A stretch of 64,000 nucleotides of DNA from Gentiana macrophylla (Eukaryota > Streptophyta > Magnoliopsida > Gentianales > Gentianaceae), in contig JAOBSW010000780.1 of assembly GCA_026214975.1 (NCBI GenBank), positions 1-64,000 on the forward strand, read 5' to 3'. The translations under genes and the position numbers were made by a program. Below, piece by piece: positions 10,827 through 22,595 of the stretch (its first letter is position 1; every line of letters starts with the position of its first letter). The notes below the pieces were generated by a model. That model ran no database searches, was not told where the DNA came from, and worked only from the letters and a program-made list of their open reading frames with translations.

Positions 10827-12313
10827 TGTCACAGATTTTATCTAACAAAGCAAACAAGTAATAAAATTTATAAATCGGTATTCCCCAAGTGTAGGGATCG
10901 TAGTATAGCGATTAATACCGAGTCGGTCCTGAGGAATCGGGGTATCTAGTTCATTAATTCTCCTAAGGTTGATACAATTATTCTTAAACCTAAACTAAAG
11001 CGGAAAATAAACTGAATGAGAGGATTGTCGGTCAAAGCAGGAAAATATCATTTGCGAACAAAAGCAAATAAAATAAAACTACAACTAAGAAGACAATAAA
11101 ACTAACTATCATGATAATGATTGAAGCAAATCAACATAGAACAAACATGATCCACCATCCCGCAACCCTTAATTCTTCCCTAGATTATCTTATGATGATT
11201 CAATCAAAGTTGTGGTTAACCTAATCAAAGGTATGAATTCTACTTCCGTAAGTAATCCAAATCTATCAATCTCATCATCTTCCGATCTATGGAGATTAAC
11301 GCTCTCAAAACAAGGTGCAAGATTTATTAGATCTAACAACCTAGAGATCTAACCTATCAACTTCCGTTATGTCAAGGTTAAAAGTCTAATCTTTCCTATG
11401 GTGATCTAAGGTTTACACCGATTTCCATCATACGGTAAACATCAAATAGCAATACATCTTCCGATATCGATTGCATAACAAATAATCAAAGGAAAGAAAC
11501 AAACTTTAAATTAAACTCACAAAATATCCAAAGGAAGAAATAAAAGCGCTTCTTTGGAAAAGTTTCCCATGCATTTGCTCCAAGTTCACATCTTCAAGAT
11601 GACACCATGAATCGAACAAGAATAGAAAGCGAAAACAAAAACCTAACTAATCCATAACCCCCAAGCCTCCCAAGAAAGTGGGGCCGCTAGGGTTTTCTCT
11701 AATGATTGTGTATAAATAAGAGTCAATAATGTGTGTTTTAGGGTTGAAATCGCGCCGCTATTTATAGAAAAGTAAAGCGGCATTGCTGCCGCTTAAGTCG
11801 GCCGTGGGCGCCCGTCCGTTTTGGGTGGGCGCTTCGTCGACTTCTTTGGGACTTGAGGCGAGGCTTTCGTCCGACCTCTGTCCAAACTCTGCATTCAAAA
11901 TTCTTCTCACTGGGCCTTGACCGATTCAATGGGCGCCCGTCCATAGTGGATGACGGACATGAGCGAGCGTCCAAAGCATGCACGGAAGGCGATTTCTTCA
12001 TCTTTATCCTTTTCTTCTCATCCCTATCTCTTCTCTTCATCGGAAAATCCGAATGCAACCTCTTCTAATCTCTTTTAGCTCGAGAACATGTATCTAAAAG
12101 ATAGTAAAACATACCAAAAGCGTAACATAACTCCAAAATAATATAAAATCACAATTTAAGCACATAATTCGTTACGTTTTGCAATTTAACTATCGAAAAC
12201 ACCACTTGCTCAATATTTCAATTATAAAGCTCGATTTCTATGAAAAACATCCACATATGGGGGAAATTGATATAAAATATATCCTTATAAAACGTATAAA
12301 ATCACCCTTAACA
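10827..12313 (-). repeat. 3' LTR of element C
   Basis: 1487 bp. On the minus strand it begins TGTTAAGGGTGATTTTATAC and ends GATAAAATCTGTGACA. It is closely similar to the LTRs at 21121-22593, 22596-24047 and 27668-29130. It contains several GACGGGCGTC-type motifs (about 11800-11985). Confidence 0.88.
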
Positions 12314-13598
12314 ACTCCCCCACACTTAGCTTTTGCTCGTCCCGAGCAAAACAAAACATAATCAAGACTCGAGACAAATAAACATTTATGCAACCATAAA
12401 GCATATTCAATAGTTTAGAGGTTCACCCGAGTGTGTGTGCATAGCCATAATAAATTTCCACTAATTCCACACTTGAAATTGATTCAAGCAAAACTAGCCA
12501 ACATCCCATTTAGATCAGAAATATAAAAACGATTATAACATGCACCTCACAAAACATACATATTCCGAAAAGAATGATAGAGGTATATTTAGACCTTTTC
12601 GACATACTCGAGAGGATAATCCATACAACATATCTTTCAGTTTATACTGGGGATAGTTAGAAGATAACTAAGGTTTTCAACCATCTTTTCACATTGCCAT
12701 TCACTAAATTTTTCTTTAAGATTAACTTAATTCCACATATATAGCATATATGCCCTCATTCCCAAGCAATAGGATGTTTCGTGATAACACCTACTAGTGG
12801 ACTACTATCATCAGCAGTCGGGAGCTATTGAGCCTCATAGTAGTGGTATGGGGCGTTTCGTGATAACGTCTACCGCACTCAAATCATTAGCGACTACTTC
12901 CGACACTTATATATCTTATTCATACTATTCATCTTAGATTGGTATACAAACCTTAAATTATATCCCCCCTATCACATTCAAACCTTCAGATATTCACAGT
13001 ATGTCATACTTTAATTCTAAACACAAACTATTAAAATTTTCAAAATTCGTATGTACGCAAAGAATCATGCGATAATCATCAAAAATCTCTAATCAAATGG
13101 GCATAGCTCTAAAATATAGCTCATCATTTACTATGGCACGTGAAAAATAGTGTTGGGTGAAACATCTAAATTTACTAAATATGCAAAATAATGCACCAAT
13201 GATATAAGAACTCAAATAAAGATATGCATTGCTCACTTGGGACAAAACAAACAAAATTTTAAAATTTAGCAATTTTTCATAGAAATATAATAGTATGGCA
13301 AATGAATGTAGATACATGAAACTATTCCCCTATTTACTCCCCCACACTTAAATTACAACATGTCCTCATGTTGTGCAGAATTAAAGAAAAGATAAAAGAA
13401 CTTAGCTGATTTGGTAATGATATGAAGATAGGCTGAAGAAGGATAGATAATCGATCCGCGTTTCCGAGGCACGAGATGTCATAGGTATTCCTCTCCAGAT
13501 TCACTTCCAAGGCCCGATTTTTAACAAGAACAAATTTAAAAATATACTGCACCACTTGAAAAACATGGCGCAAAGATCTCGGGAACACGGGGAATATA
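12314..13598 (-). other. 3' untranslated region of element C
   Basis: Non-coding 1.3 kb upstream (in sense) of the 3' LTR. The PPT (minus AAGTGTGGGGGAGT) is at 12314-12328, with a perfect hairpin at 12331-12351 beside it. A second PPT-like tract (minus TAAGTGTGGGGGAG) lies at 13337-13350. The block at 12600-13020 is conserved in D (27000-27370) and in the otherwise different element B (49670-49990). The open frames in it are short and not conserved. Confidence 0.75.
12331..12351 (-). promoter_or_regulatory. PPT-proximal RNA hairpin, element C
   Basis: Sense-strand stem TTTTGCTCG pairs with CGAGCAAAA around the loop GGA: nine base pairs, no mismatch. It sits a few bases before the PPT. Equivalent hairpins with compensatory changes occur in D, B and A. 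Confidence 0.65.
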
Positions 13599-15174
13599 TG
13601 TTAAGGGTGAATTTATACGATTGATAATGCTATATTTTATGTTATTTTCTCTCATATTTGTATGAATTTGTATGAGAAAGCGGCGTTTAATGGATTTATC
13701 GAGCAAATGGTATTTTAAATAAGTTATTCGCAACATAGGATTAATTTATGTGTTTTAATTATGTTTTTATGATTATTTGAGCGATATTACATTTTGCGAT
13801 ATTTTTATGTGTCATAAAAGCACAAATTCGAGCTCAAGAGGTGATCCAAAGATGATCAAGTCGGAATTGATTAAGGAGGAAGAGATAATGATGATTTACA
13901 TTGAATTAAAAGGAGATAAAGATAAAGAAATCGAAATCAAAGCCATATTGGGTGGCGTCCGAGTCCCGTCCAGTGGACGGGCGTCGATGGAATTGAGCAG
14001 CGTCCGGGGATGGGAAGTTGATTCGAGATGTTTGACGCTGAAGTGGGCGCCGTCTGGACGAAGCGTTTGGTCATGACTCGGCCCGATTTGAAGTTCATAT
14101 GAAGAATGGACGGGCGTTCACCACCTACCAGGACGGGCGTCCATAATGCCGACTTAGTGAAACCGCCTCAAATCTCTATAAATAAGCGTTTGTTTTCTCC
14201 ACAAAGGGGATCATACACTCATTATTCAAAACCCTAAACCTAGGGGCGGCTTTTAGGCTGCGTTTTCATCTTTTATTCCCGTTTTATGCTCTTAGTTTAG
14301 ATTAAAAACTAGTTACTTTTTATGCAATTTATTTACGCAAATTTGAGTTCTTGAGGATGTTCAGAGGCTAAAAGCTTCATCAAACGAGTATTGTGAAGCC
14401 GTCCAACAATTGTTGATTTCGTTTTCTTCGATTATCTTTGTGAGTTTTTAATAAAGGTTGTTCTTATTCATGCTTATTCATGTTTAAATTGCTCTTATAT
14501 CGGAAGATGTGCATGTGTTGATTGTTTATTGTTGATGGAAGTCTTAATAAACCCTAGATCACCATGAATAAGAATAGTAATTCGAATCTATCATAACGGA
14601 AGTTAATAGGTGCGATTATTAGATTATAAACACAAAGTTTGCACCTTTGGTTAGAAAGCGCGTTAATCTTATATCGGAAGATAATAGATTAATAGATGAA
14701 CTTTCTAAGGAATTAGGGTTCATGTTTAGGTGAGGTGAATCACAACCTAGATAAAAGCGCAATATAATCGAGATAGGAAATCAATGCTTGTTGGATAGGT
14801 GGATCAATCCTCGTTTGCTCGTTATAAATTTGATTTAAATCCTTAAAAGCTTGAATTTGTCTAGTTAGTTTACTTTTATCTCGCATCTTAGATTAGTTAG
14901 TTTAAATTGGTTATGACCCGTATCCTTCACGGCTTTAGATCATCTCTTTACGTCGGTTTTACGTTTTAGTTAAGTTTAATTTTTCATTATTCGTTTAGTT
15001 TTATCCGCTATTTAGCTTAGTAATCGTGACATAGGTTAGTTAGATAAAAACTAGAAATCACAATCGTTTAGTTCCCGTAAGATCGACCCGGCATTAACCG
15101 CTATTACTACGATCCTTATACTTGAGGTTAACGGATTATTACTTGTTTATTTTGTGTTGATAAAATCCGTGACA
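13599..15174 (+). repeat. 5' LTR of element b
   Basis: 1576 bp from TGTTAAGGGTGAATTTATAC to GATAAAATCCGTGACA, with CTATAAATAA at 14176-14185 as a likely promoter TATA. The PBS follows. The GACGGGCGTC motif and variants recur at about 13955-14155. Confidence 0.85.
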
Positions 15175-15180
15175 AGTTTT

Positions 15181-15198
15181 TGGCGCCGTTGTCGGGAA
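15181..15198 (+). other. Primer-binding site, element b
   Basis: TGGCGCCGTTGTCGGGAA lies seven bases after the LTR. This is the Athila-type PBS, complementary to the 3' end of an aspartate tRNA. Confidence 0.85.
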
Positions 15199-15736
15199 CC
15201 GGACGGTTGTCTAGTTTTTGTTTTCTGTTTTATTTCGTTTTAAATTCCTGTTTTTAGTTGATAATTGTTTTAGGTAGTTGTTAAGTAGATAATTAGGGTT
15301 TAAAACTTTCCCTTAGTAGTTTTCTTGGAGTTAGATCTTCTGTCTTTCTGTTTTTCTGACGTTCTTTCTTACCTTCTTTTATTCTCTGCAAATTCCTGCT
15401 TCTGTTCTAAGTTTTCCCGTGATCAAACGGGCGTTTGGGATATTGGACGCCCGTCCGCTGGAAAATTATCAATTCTGTTCTGGTTTCATTCACTTAGACG
15501 AGCGTCCATAAGTTTTGGACGCCCGTTCAGGTATTCCGTCTGTCAGACGAGCGTTTAAATTACTAAACGCCCGTCCGATCTCAATTTCATCTGGACGCCC
15601 GTCTGGTCTTGTTTTTCCTCAACATTTTTGTTTCCTTTTCTTCTTTCCCGTTCTTCTCTTTAGGCTTTCAATTTTTAGTTTAGGCTTTTACTTTCTTAGT
15701 TTTTAGGTTTTGTTCCACTTGTTTTTGGTCCGGTTT

Positions 15737-17560
15737 ATGCAAACTCGGAGTCAAAAGGGACCGTTAATATACACCCCTGACCCCGAGCGAACCGTAGTCC
15801 GGCCAAACAGGCGGAATTTCCGTTCATGAGTTACGCGACGAGCCGAGCGAGATCTTGAAGAACAACTAGCAAGAGAAATCAGCGATTTTGTGATAATGGG
15901 CGATAATAGGCGTGACGTTAGCGGACTACGCCATGCCAGGCGAAGTCAAAGTCAACCCGGCTATTGTTATTCCAGCCATTACTGCACAAACCTTTGAGTT
16001 GAAGCCAGGACTTATCCAGATGATGCAGCACGCATCAATTTTTCACGGCTACCAATCAGAGAATCCGCATACCCACTTACACACATTCTTAGAGATATGC
16101 GGTACTACACGCATCCAAGGAGTAAGTGAGGATGCTATCAAACTTAAACTATTTCCATTTTAGTTGAAAAAGGAGGCTAAAAGTGGTACACCTCTCTCCC
16201 ATCCGAATCTATCACCACACAGGCGAGAACTCGAAAAGGAGTTCTTGAGTCAATATTTTCCACCTTCAAAGACGGCCCAGTGCTTAAATGACATTTTCAC
16301 ATTCTATCAGAAAGAGAATGAATCTTTCTTCGAGTGTTGGAAGAGATTCAAGTCCCTTCTTAGAAAGTGCCCCCACCATGGCTTTGCCTTTGGAAGGCAA
16401 GTCAATACATTTCTTGATGGATTGACCGAGCTTACAAAAGGCATGGTCAATAGATCTTCTGGCGGGGCATTTCAAGAAAACGCTTTGAAGAGGATGGGCA
16501 TTGTTTGAGGACATTGCAAAATATAACTATGCCCCTCTTATCAAGCAATTCAAGCACCTCCTCCTCCCAAGGTTGAGGAAGTGAATATACAAAGTTTGAT
16601 TGCCATGCCGCAAAGCGAGATGGTACCACCTCAAGTTTCCAATCCTATAAATCAAACTTCTTCTTTTCCCAGAACCCTCGTGTTACGTATTGCGAAAAAA
16701 TTCTTTCGTCGGACCGGCCATACGAATGGCCAATGTCAAGTTAATGCCCCCTGCACCTTATCAAGTGAATCTTTGTTCATGACTATGGGACAAGTACAAT
16801 CAAGTCACATGTCAAAGCGTGCGGATTTAGGTGGGGCACACTTCTAAATTACGCTTATGAGCGGACGAGAATGCGAAGTGAATGCATTCTATGGCGAGAA
16901 CAATCAAAGGTTCAATCGGTTTCAGGCCAGGGCAATTTTCAAAACCAAGGGTTTAATCCATCTTCAAATTTCAATCCTAATTCGAATTTTAATTCAATCG
17001 AATTTCAACGAAACCACCTGGTTTAATCAGAATCAAAACTCAATTTTTCCAATCCTACGCAAAAATTCAATCTAATTGGCCTTCCAATTCAAATTCTCAA
17101 TTTCAAAGTCGGCCCAGCGAGCCCTATGCTCCAAATCTCCAAAACTCTCAAGGCCCCTCCCAACCTACAAATCTTGAAGCTAAGTTGGAGGAGCAAAGTA
17201 GATCGATGAAGAATCTTGAGAGACAAATTGGGCAACTGGCTGAGCAGTTGGCTTCTAGACCCAGAGGCATTGCCAGTTTTTCGAGAAGAATCCAAGGGTG
17301 GTCAAGTTGCTCAGGTGATTTGAACAAAGGCCCATGTATCTTGACCTCATGCCATCAATTCAATACGGTAAGGAGGAGGCCGGTGCAATGAATCTAAGGA
17401 GCGGTACTCAAGTTAGTGGTCCTTCCCATCCGGGAAACCACCAGCCCCTCCCGCCATTGATAAGCGGGAGGGAAGGCGAGCACCTACACTCCCTCAAGCG
17501 CAAGAGAAAACTCAGGTGGGTGATCCACGAGAGGTGAAGAATTTGGCGATCCTCAAGTGG
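15737..17560 (+). pseudogene. Athila-like gag, degenerate
   Basis: Starts at the ATG at 15737 (MQTRSQKGPLIYTPDPERT) and continues through three frames with many stops. Recognisable parts are the capsid region (PGLIQMMQHASIFHG ... HTHLHTFLEICGTTRIQGVS at about 16008-16120; NDIFTFYQKENESFFECWKRF at about 16289-16350), a C-terminal Asn/Gln/Phe-rich stretch (about 16900-17090) and a NLERQIGQLAEQLASRP motif (about 17206-17260) typical of Athila gag just before protease. It forms the structural coat of the virus-like particle in active relatives. It is not functional here. Confidence 0.82.
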
Positions 17561-17572
17561 TGATCCTTTGAG

Positions 17573-19352
17573 GTGAAAAAGCAAGCGAAAGTCGGAGGTG
17601 ATCCCCGACTACTAAGAAATCTCAAAAAAGCGTTCGTTGGAAGGATGCGGAAGATGAAGTTGTTAGTGCATCCTCAAAAAAGTTTTCTCACGAGGATGAC
17701 CTTAAAAACTTCCATTTCCACGAGAAAGAGCAACATTCCCTTGATTGAGGATAAGAAGTATGAAAAGGTACTAAACCTTTTGAAAAATACTCAGGTGAAT
17801 CTTCCATTATCGGATGTCTTAGTCGAGATGCCTAAGTATACAAAATTTATCAAGGATGTCGTGTCTTCGAAAAAGAAATTAGCAGGCATGGAAAGGCATA
17901 TTGGTGAGGATTGTTCCATGATTAATTATGAAAACTTACCAGTTAAAAGAGGCGACCCTGGAAAATTCGTACTTACAGTATTAATGGGAGGTCTAGTCTT
18001 CCCAAATTCTTTGTGTGATCTAGGTGCCTCTATAAGCCTTATGCCAATGTCTGTATGCAAACAGCTCGGTTTACAAAGCCTTCTAGAACCCACTACTATG
18101 AGTTTACAATTCGCGGATAGATCTTCTAAGAAAGCTTCAGGGATCCTAAAAGACGTTTTGGTTCAGATTGATCGATTTACCTTTCCAGTTGATTGGTATG
18201 TTTTGGATATAGAGAAAGACGAAAACGTTCCCTTGATTCTAGGAAGACCTTTCTTATCTACAGCTAGAGCCCTCATCGACTGCGATGGTGGGCAAGTGAC
18301 TATCCGAGTTGGTGATCAAGAGGTGAGTTATAATGTCTTAAAGTCCATTCAAGTACCCTCTGGCCCTCCAACCGGCTTTTCCATTGATTATATGACGGAT
18401 GATTTCACCGACTATATGGATAAGCAAGTCATGGCTGTAGAAGCGGAATATGAGCGATTAGTTGATAATCTGAATACTCATGGTAGGGTGAATCTGGATC
18501 AACTAGCGGTGATTTTGAGGAAGAATTTGTTGGAAGGAGAAGCTTTGGCGGTGGGACCACAGAGTAAACTCAATGATATTGAGTTGAAAAGTGGAGATCT
18601 CAAGTCTAGTTTAGAAGACCCCCCTGCGGATTTGGTGTTGAAGCCGTTACCTAAACATCTTAAGTATGTATTTCTGAGAGAAGGTGACCGGCTTCCTTTG
18701 ATCATCTCTGCCAAGCTATCTCGAATAGAAGAGCTTAAACTGCTAAACGTCTTGCGCAAAAATGAGAAAGCCTTTGGATGGCAGGTGGGAGATATCCGAG
18801 GGATATCTCCCGACATCTGTATGCACAAGATCAAGACTGAGGAGGGTGCAAAATGTGTTAGACAGCCCCAGAGGAGGCTCAACCCTCATATGCAAGAAGT
18901 CGTTAAAAAAGAAATCATTAAACTTCTGGACATGGGAATCATTTATGCCATCGCGGATAGCGAATGGGTTTCCCCGACTCAAGTAGTTCCCAAGAAAGGT
19001 GGAATTACAATTGAGAAGAATGAGAAGGGAGAGGAAATTGCATTGAGGCTTGTCACTGGTTACAGAGTCTGCATCGATTATCGAAAGCTCAATGAGGTAA
19101 CCATGAAAGATCACTTTCCCCTTCCATTCATTGACCGGATGCTCGGCGTCTGGCGGGACACGCGATTCTCTTGTTTCCTAGATGGATATTCAGGATATTT
19201 CCAGATACCCATTGATCCAGCTGACCAAGAAAAGACCACCTTCACCTGCCCTTATGGTACATTCGCCTACAGACGAATGCCGTTCGGTCTCTGCAATGCC
19301 CCAGCTACATTTCAGCGATGTATGCTAGCCATCTTTGACGGGCTTGTAGAAA
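17573..19352 (+). pseudogene. Athila-like pol: protease and partial reverse transcriptase
   Basis: About 590 codons are open without a stop. Aspartic protease has LCDLGASISLMP (catalytic Asp in DLGAS, residues about 148-154) and the downstream LILGRPFLSTARALIDCDGG (about 220-239). The linker and RT follow: HKIKTEEGAKCVRQPQRRLN, GIIYAIADSEWVSPTQVVPKKGG, YRVCIDYRKLNEVTMKDHFP, SCFLDGYSGYFQIPI (first catalytic Asp) and RMPFGLCNAPATFQRCM. The homologous frame breaks after FDGLVEK, before the F-x-DD catalytic block, so RT lacks its second and third catalytic aspartates. The last dozen residues of the open frame are read-through into the inverted leader of element C. Confidence 0.9.
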
Positions 19353-19540
19353 AGTGTATATTACAATGCAATCTACATGATATGCAAAAATAAAAGAAAA
19401 TAAAAGAAAGAAAACTAGCCCACTCATTTGCAACGCGACATGTATATAATAAACGTCTACCAAATAATGATAGTTTACGATAAACGACAGTACTATTCAT
19501 TACATGAAGTGTAGACGCGCCTTAAGACTCATCAAAGGTG

Positions 19541-19780
19541 ATAGCATTATGGAAAACCAACAGTTAGCTATACTAAATAGATATAACTCATAAGAAGACA
19601 TGGTAGCATACGGAAAACCGACAGTAGCTACCCATATGAGTTACAAGAATAACAAGAAAGCACATAGGTCTCAAAGCTCACAGGATTCATCACAACGATA
19701 TGTAGCATATGGAAACCAACAGTAGCTACTAATTAACAATAAGAACAGTTATAGCATACGAGAACCGACAGTAACTATAA
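19541..19780 (-). repeat. Array of four leader hairpins, element C
   Basis: Units of about 29 nt starting GTAGC or ATAGC and ending GCTAC or CTAT lie at about 19541, 19601, 19699 and 19752. Each encloses an inner CGG...CCG-like pair. Outer pairs differ between units in a compensatory way. The same array occurs in D at 25600-26110. Confidence 0.7.
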
Positions 19781-21097
19781 CATGCATAGATGAATCATGT
19801 ATATAAAAGTTAATCAATTATTTAACATGGATCGGTAGATGGAAAGATGTAAACATGCAAGTTCAGAACATCTACGTAAAAATAACTAGCCACAGAAGCT
19901 CATATAGAAGTATCCACGTCAAATAAAGCATTAAAAATCAAATTCTATTCACTAGAAGCTGACACACTGGACGGACGTTCAGACAATCCAGACGGACGTT
20001 TAAAGCATATCTAGGACGGACGGACGTTCACTTACTATGGACGCCCGTTTGACTCAGCAGAAAAAGCTCAGCAGACTCGATTGATACCAGAAAACAGCAG
20101 CAACCCTAAAATCATAACCTAAGTCCATATCATTAAAACAGAAACCCTAGCATTTATTGAAAACAAAACTATGAAACCTAAATTCACGTTTCATAAATTG
20201 AGTTAAAAAAAACTTTTTGCACATTCTTAACCCAACGGTCATCGAAACACGGCAAAAATAAAAAAAACTCTCAATTTATTTAACGCTACTTTTATTGAAA
20301 ACCACCTAAAAAGGTACGGAAACAGAAACCTGAACCTAAACTACGAAAAATTTAAAACAGAAAAACGGAAAACACTAAAAAAAAGGAATAAAAACGTGTT
20401 GAAATCTTCTGAGCCCAAAATGGAAGGGAAAACAGTGGATTTTGACCTCGAAAACGGCATCGAACAGCCTATGGCAGTTCACCACGTCGTCGGCGTCGGA
20501 ACGAGCTTTCCGAATTGGGGTCCTGCGCGTAAATCCGACACTCGAGCCGAAAGTTACGGCCAAAATACTAATGAGTGCTAAAATGATCCCTTTTATCCAA
20601 AAATTTGACCGCGAAAAGCGTGGAGTCGATGATGATTCAACCTCGAGAACCCTACCTACGAAACCTACCTATGAAAAGCAGAAACCCCTAAACCACGATA
20701 TCTACCTAAAACAAAAATAAATAAAAAAGCGTGATGAGCAGGCGGATGGGCGTCCAAATTCTTTGGACGGACGTCTGCTCGAGAAAAAAACAGAGACGGG
20801 CGCCCAATTCTTTGGGCGCTAAATGCACTGGGTAAAACACAAACAGAGACTATCGATTTGGGACGGACGGACGCCCAATAGCTCAGAGGACGCCCGTTTA
20901 CGTTCCAATCAAGCACATAAACGCCGCTAAACACGAAACAGTCCAAACAAAACACGAAAACTAAATAAAACCTAATTGGAACCTAAACACAAACCTATGA
21001 AAAATTAATAATCACTAGATAACACAAACTACCTACGAAAAACAAAAGCAGAACAACTTTAGAAAAATTAATAATGAACTGGACAACCGCACCGATT

Positions 21098-21118
21098 CCC
21101 CGGCAACGGCGCCAAAAA
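21098..21118 (-). other. Primer-binding site, element C
   Basis: On the minus strand TTTTTGGCGCCGTTGCCGGG follows the 5' LTR end at once. Athila type, aspartate tRNA. Confidence 0.85.
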
Positions 21119-21120
21119 CT

Positions 21121-22593
21121 TGTCACGGATTTTATCTAACAAAGCAAACAAGTAATAAAATTTATAAATCCGTATTACCCAAGTGTAGGGATCGTAGTAT
21201 AGCGATTAATACCGAGTCGGTCACGAGGAATCGGGGTATCTAGTTCATTAATTCTCTAAGGTTGATACAATTATTCTAAACCTAAACTAAAAGCAGAAAA
21301 TAAAGCTGGATGAAGATTGTCAGTCCAAAGCCAGAAAAATATCGTTGCGAACAAAAACAAATAAAATAAAACTACAACTAAGAAGACAATAAAACTAACT
21401 ATCATGATAATGACTGAAGCAAATCAACATAGAACAAACATGATCCACCATCCCGCAACCCTTAATTCTTCCCTAGATTATCTTATGATGATTCAATCAA
21501 AGTTGTGGTTCACCTAATCAAAGGTATGAATTCCTACTTCCGTAAGTAATCCGTCTATCAATCTCATCATCTTCCGATCTATAGAGATTAACGCTCTCAA
21601 AACAAGGTGCAAGATTTATTAGATCTAACAACCTAGAGATCTAACCTATCAACTTCCGTTATGTCAAGGTTAAAAGTCTAATCTTTCCTATGGTGATCTA
21701 AGGTTTACACCGATTTCCATCATACGGTAAACATCAAATAGCAATACATCTTCCGATATCGATTGCATAACAAATAATCAAAGGAAAGAAAAAAAACTTT
21801 AAATTAAACCAAAATATCCAAAGGAAGAAATAAAAGCTATTTGGAAAAGTTTCCTATGGTTGCTACAAGTTCTGACTTCAAGACAAAGACACCATGAATC
21901 GAACAAGAATAGAAAACGAAAACAAAAACCTAACTAATCCGCAACCCCAGCCTCCCCAAAGGGGGATGGGGCCGCCTAGGGTTTTTCTCTAATGATTGTG
22001 TATCAATAAGAGTCAATAATGTGTGTTTTAGGGTTGAAATCGCGCTGCTATTTATAGAAAAGTAAGGCGGCGGCTGCTTAAGTCGGCCGTGGACGCCCGT
22101 CCGTTTTGGGTGGTCGCTCGTCTGACTTCTTTGGACGCCAGGCAGACGCTCGTCCAGCCTCTGTCCAAACTCTCTGTTCAAAATTCTTCTCCGGGCGCTT
22201 GATCACGATTCAATGGACGCCCGTCCATAGTGGACGGGACATGAACGAACGTCCAGCATGCCTGGAAGCTGATTTCTTCATCTTTATCCTTTTCTTCTCA
22301 TCCCTATCTCTTCTCTTCATCAGAAAATCCGAATGCAACCTCTTCTAATCCTCTTTTAGCTCGAGAACATGTATCTAAAAGATAGTAAAACATACCAAAG
22401 CGTAACATAACTCCAAAATAATATAAAATCACAATTTAAGCACATAATTCGTTACGTTTTGCAATTTAACTATCGAAAACACCACTTGCTCAATATTTCA
22501 ATTATAAAGCTCGATTTCTATGAAAAACATCCACATATGGGGGAAATTGATATAAAATATATCCTTATAAAACGTATAAAATCACCCTTAACA
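21121..22593 (-). repeat. 5' LTR of element C
   Basis: 1473 bp with the same termini as the C 3' LTR. GACGCCCGTCC motifs at about 22090-22260 and a TATA at about 22050 on the minus strand (CTATAAATAG). Its outer end abuts the D LTR in opposite orientation. Confidence 0.88.
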
Positions 22594-22595
22594 AC
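22594..22595. other. Head-to-head LTR junction, 2-bp spacer
   Basis: CCCTTAACA-AC-TGTTAAGGG: the minus-strand LTR of C and the plus-strand LTR of D meet start to start with only AC between. This creates a palindrome whose arms extend for the full length of the LTRs and beyond into the leaders. Confidence 0.85.

Larger units (their letters stand above)
13599..19352 (+). mobile_element. Athila-like gag-pol element b, 3' truncated
   Basis: A plus-strand element with a 5' LTR (13599-15174), PBS, decayed gag and a long pol reading frame that stops abruptly within RT at about 19352. The next base belongs to the inverted leader of element C. No second LTR, RNase H or integrase is present. It seems to have inserted into the interior of C and then lost its 3' half. 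The LTR shares its termini and the GACGGGCGTC motif with C and D but is clearly more divergent, so b belongs to a sister subfamily. It could be a relative of the autonomous partner that once mobilised C and D. Confidence 0.78.
19353..21120 (-). other. Leader (5' untranslated region) of element C, inverted
   Basis: The reverse complement of the element D leader (24048 to about 26262), so C and D are mirror images here. It contains four copies of the GTAG...CTAC hairpin unit (about 19541-19780) and many GACGGGCGTC-type motifs (19970-20055; 20735-20900). PBS at 21098-21118. No gag reading frame is present; open frames such as 20396-20581 are incidental. Confidence 0.75.
10827..22593 (-). mobile_element. 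Non-autonomous Athila-like element C, carrying a nested element
   Basis: In minus-strand order: 5' LTR 21121-22593, PBS 21098-21118, long leader 21120-19353, then the intruding element b (13599-19352), 3' untranslated block 13598-12314, PPT, and 3' LTR 10827-12313. Leader and 3' block together match nearly the whole interior of element D (24048-27667), which has no gag-pol, so C appears to be a large retrotransposon derivative of the same family. The flanks do not give a clean TSD: AAACT lies left of 10827, and ACTGT lies right of 22593, where the sequence runs straight into the LTR of D. Left of the 3' LTR is CCAAAAACT, which on the minus strand reads like the start of a PBS (AGTTTTTGG). Confidence 0.75.
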
